The notes under the pieces: model-generated
Databases searched by the model: none
Seen by the model: the letters and a program-made list of their open reading frames with translations, nothing else
What the model was told of the DNA's origin: nothing
Assembly: GCA_028868395.1 (NCBI GenBank)
Contig: JAGWUO010000051.1
Coordinates: forward strand, 1-7,470
DNA: 7,470 nt
Source: Cytophagales bacterium
Lineage (GTDB): Bacteria > Bacteroidota > Bacteroidia > Cytophagales > Spirosomataceae
Direction: 5' to 3'
In this document: positions 6,648-7,470 of the stretch, in pieces
How the letters are laid out: every line of letters begins with the position of its first letter
How positions within the stretch are numbered: the first letter of the stretch is position 1
Translations under genes and position numbers: made by a program

Positions 6648-7470
6648 AGACACTTACTACTATTTTTCTGTGCCTTGTTTCTTTTGAGTTCGTGTGAGAC
6701 GGAGATCGAGGATTTTCAAACCCAAAACCTGAGTTCTGCCATCGTTGTCTACGGCGAAATTTCTAATGTAGACGGCCCATATAATGTTCGCTTGAATTAT
6801 GTGAGCGGATATTCCCCTTATGACCCTACTCAGTTTTCGGGCCAACCTATCACGGATGCGAATGTGCGCCTGATAGATGGCAATGGAAAAGAGACGGCTT
6901 ATTATGAGAAGAGCAAAGGCTATTATTTAAGTCCAGCAGGATTTAAAGGAGAAGTAGGCCAAAAGTATAAATTACGCATTAAGCTTTTGGACGGAAAAAC
7001 AATTGAGTCAAATTTTCAAACGATTACTTCGTCTCCGGAACTAGCGGAGTTTTCTTATTCCTTTAAGAATGCAACGAAAGTAGAGGACATGCGTTTCCCA
7101 CTAACGGCGAGTATTAAGGATCCTAAAGCCACAGAAGATTATTATTTTGTTAAGCGTCAGGACTTCCGCCAATTCTTATTAACCTGCCCTCCTCCACCTG
7201 CGCCGCCGGCACCAGTGCCGCCATGTAATTGCAAGTGCTGGCAAGCTCCCCAGAATACACAACCGTATCTAATAGATGATTTTTTACTTAGCGGGAAGAA
7301 TTTAGCCTTGGACTTAGGTCAACTTCCTTTTGAGGATTTTACGGATTGGGTGGTGCAATTAGATGTGTATTCAGTCTCCAAAGAAACGCACACCTATTGG
7401 AAGCGTTTAGAGGATCAACGCAAGTTGAGTGGGGGGATTTTTGACAAAGTTCCGGCGCAAGTGCGCGGAA
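6645..7470 (+). CDS. DUF4249 family lipoprotein, 3'-partial
   Basis: 275 residues are visible and the frame is still open at the window end. The signal sequence MRHLLLFFCALFLLSSC has a lipobox LSSC with Cys17 as lipidation site. The acidic residues just after it (ETEIED) resemble lipoprotein export signals that send Bacteroidota lipoproteins to the cell surface; this is an inference. DUF4249 features follow: an opening strand IVVYGEIS with NVDGPYNVRLNY, then ITDANVRLIDGNGKE, GYYLSPAGFKGEVGQKYKLRI and LLDGKTIES, and late in the protein TYWKRLEDQ before GGIFDKVPAQVRG, which in relatives precedes the C-terminal part. The family has no established biochemical function but is commonly encoded next to TonB-dependent receptors, as here, so a surface partner of the receptor is likely. 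Residues 181-199 carry an unusual Pro- and Cys-rich insert that contains all non-lipobox cysteines of the visible mature protein. Confidence 0.87.
   Translation, partial: MRHLLLFFCALFLLSSCETEIEDFQTQNLSSAIVVYGEISNVDGPYNVRLNYVSGYSPYDPTQFSGQPITDANVRLIDGNGKETAYYEKSKGYYLSPAGFKGEVGQKYKLRIKLLDGKTIESNFQTITSSPELAEFSYSFKNATKVEDMRFPLTASIKDPKATEDYYFVKRQDFRQFLLTCPPPPAPPAPVPPCNCKCWQAPQNTQPYLIDDFLLSGKNLALDLGQLPFEDFTDWVVQLDVYSVSKETHTYWKRLEDQRKLSGGIFDKVPAQVRG
7185..7241 (+). other. Proline/cysteine-rich insert in the DUF4249 protein
   Basis: Codons 181-199 read Cys, then a run of Pro broken only by Ala and Val (182-193), then CNCKCW (194-199). The DNA here is distinctly C/G-rich compared with the flanking A/T-rich coding sequence. 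The CW at 198-199 may be the Cys-Trp found in other DUF4249 members, with the Pro run and the extra CxC as an elaboration. It could form disulfides or a metal site in the envelope; no function is established. Confidence 0.7.

Noticed and set aside
7431..7436. G6 run in the DUF4249 gene as a slippage site
   Set aside because: It is short, in frame (Gly-Gly) and near the window edge, with no sign of a frameshift.

Overview
The window looks like a bacterial outer-membrane and surface-protein operon from a member of the Bacteroidota, plausibly the Cytophagales; the order-level guess is weak. Three things point there: a TonB-dependent receptor with an N-terminal carboxypeptidase-regulatory-like domain followed directly by a DUF4249 lipoprotein, a long ASPIC/UnbV protein with FG-GAP (VCBS) repeats, and gene starts with A/T-rich leaders and no clear Shine-Dalgarno sequence.

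Layout: all four genes are on the + strand and coding is essentially continuous. (1) Bases 1-2658 are the 3' part of a large FG-GAP/ASPIC protein whose N-terminus lies upstream of the window. (2) Bases 2660-4135 encode a lipoprotein that joins a c-type heme domain (CASCH) to an FG-GAP propeller. (3) Bases 4132-6645 encode a complete 837-residue TonB-dependent outer-membrane receptor. (4) Bases 6645-7470 are the 5' part of a DUF4249 lipoprotein that runs off the right edge. The junctions are a 1-nt gap, a 4-nt ATGA overlap and a 1-nt TAATG overlap, so the genes are very likely co-transcribed and translationally coupled. No stretch lacks a gene, and I see no internal promoter, terminator, RNA gene, mobile element or CRISPR array. 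The operon promoter and terminator must lie outside the window.

How the genes may work together: the receptor would import a ligand across the outer membrane using TonB energy. The DUF4249 lipoprotein is its usual genomic partner and may sit at the cell surface. The two propeller proteins are probably envelope or surface proteins, one of them carrying a covalent heme. The substrate cannot be read from the sequence. The most interesting point is that a putative heme-bearing propeller lipoprotein is co-translated with a TonB receptor/DUF4249 pair whose DUF4249 member has an unusual proline- and cysteine-rich insert. This could be a redox- or metal-linked surface uptake system, but that is inference.
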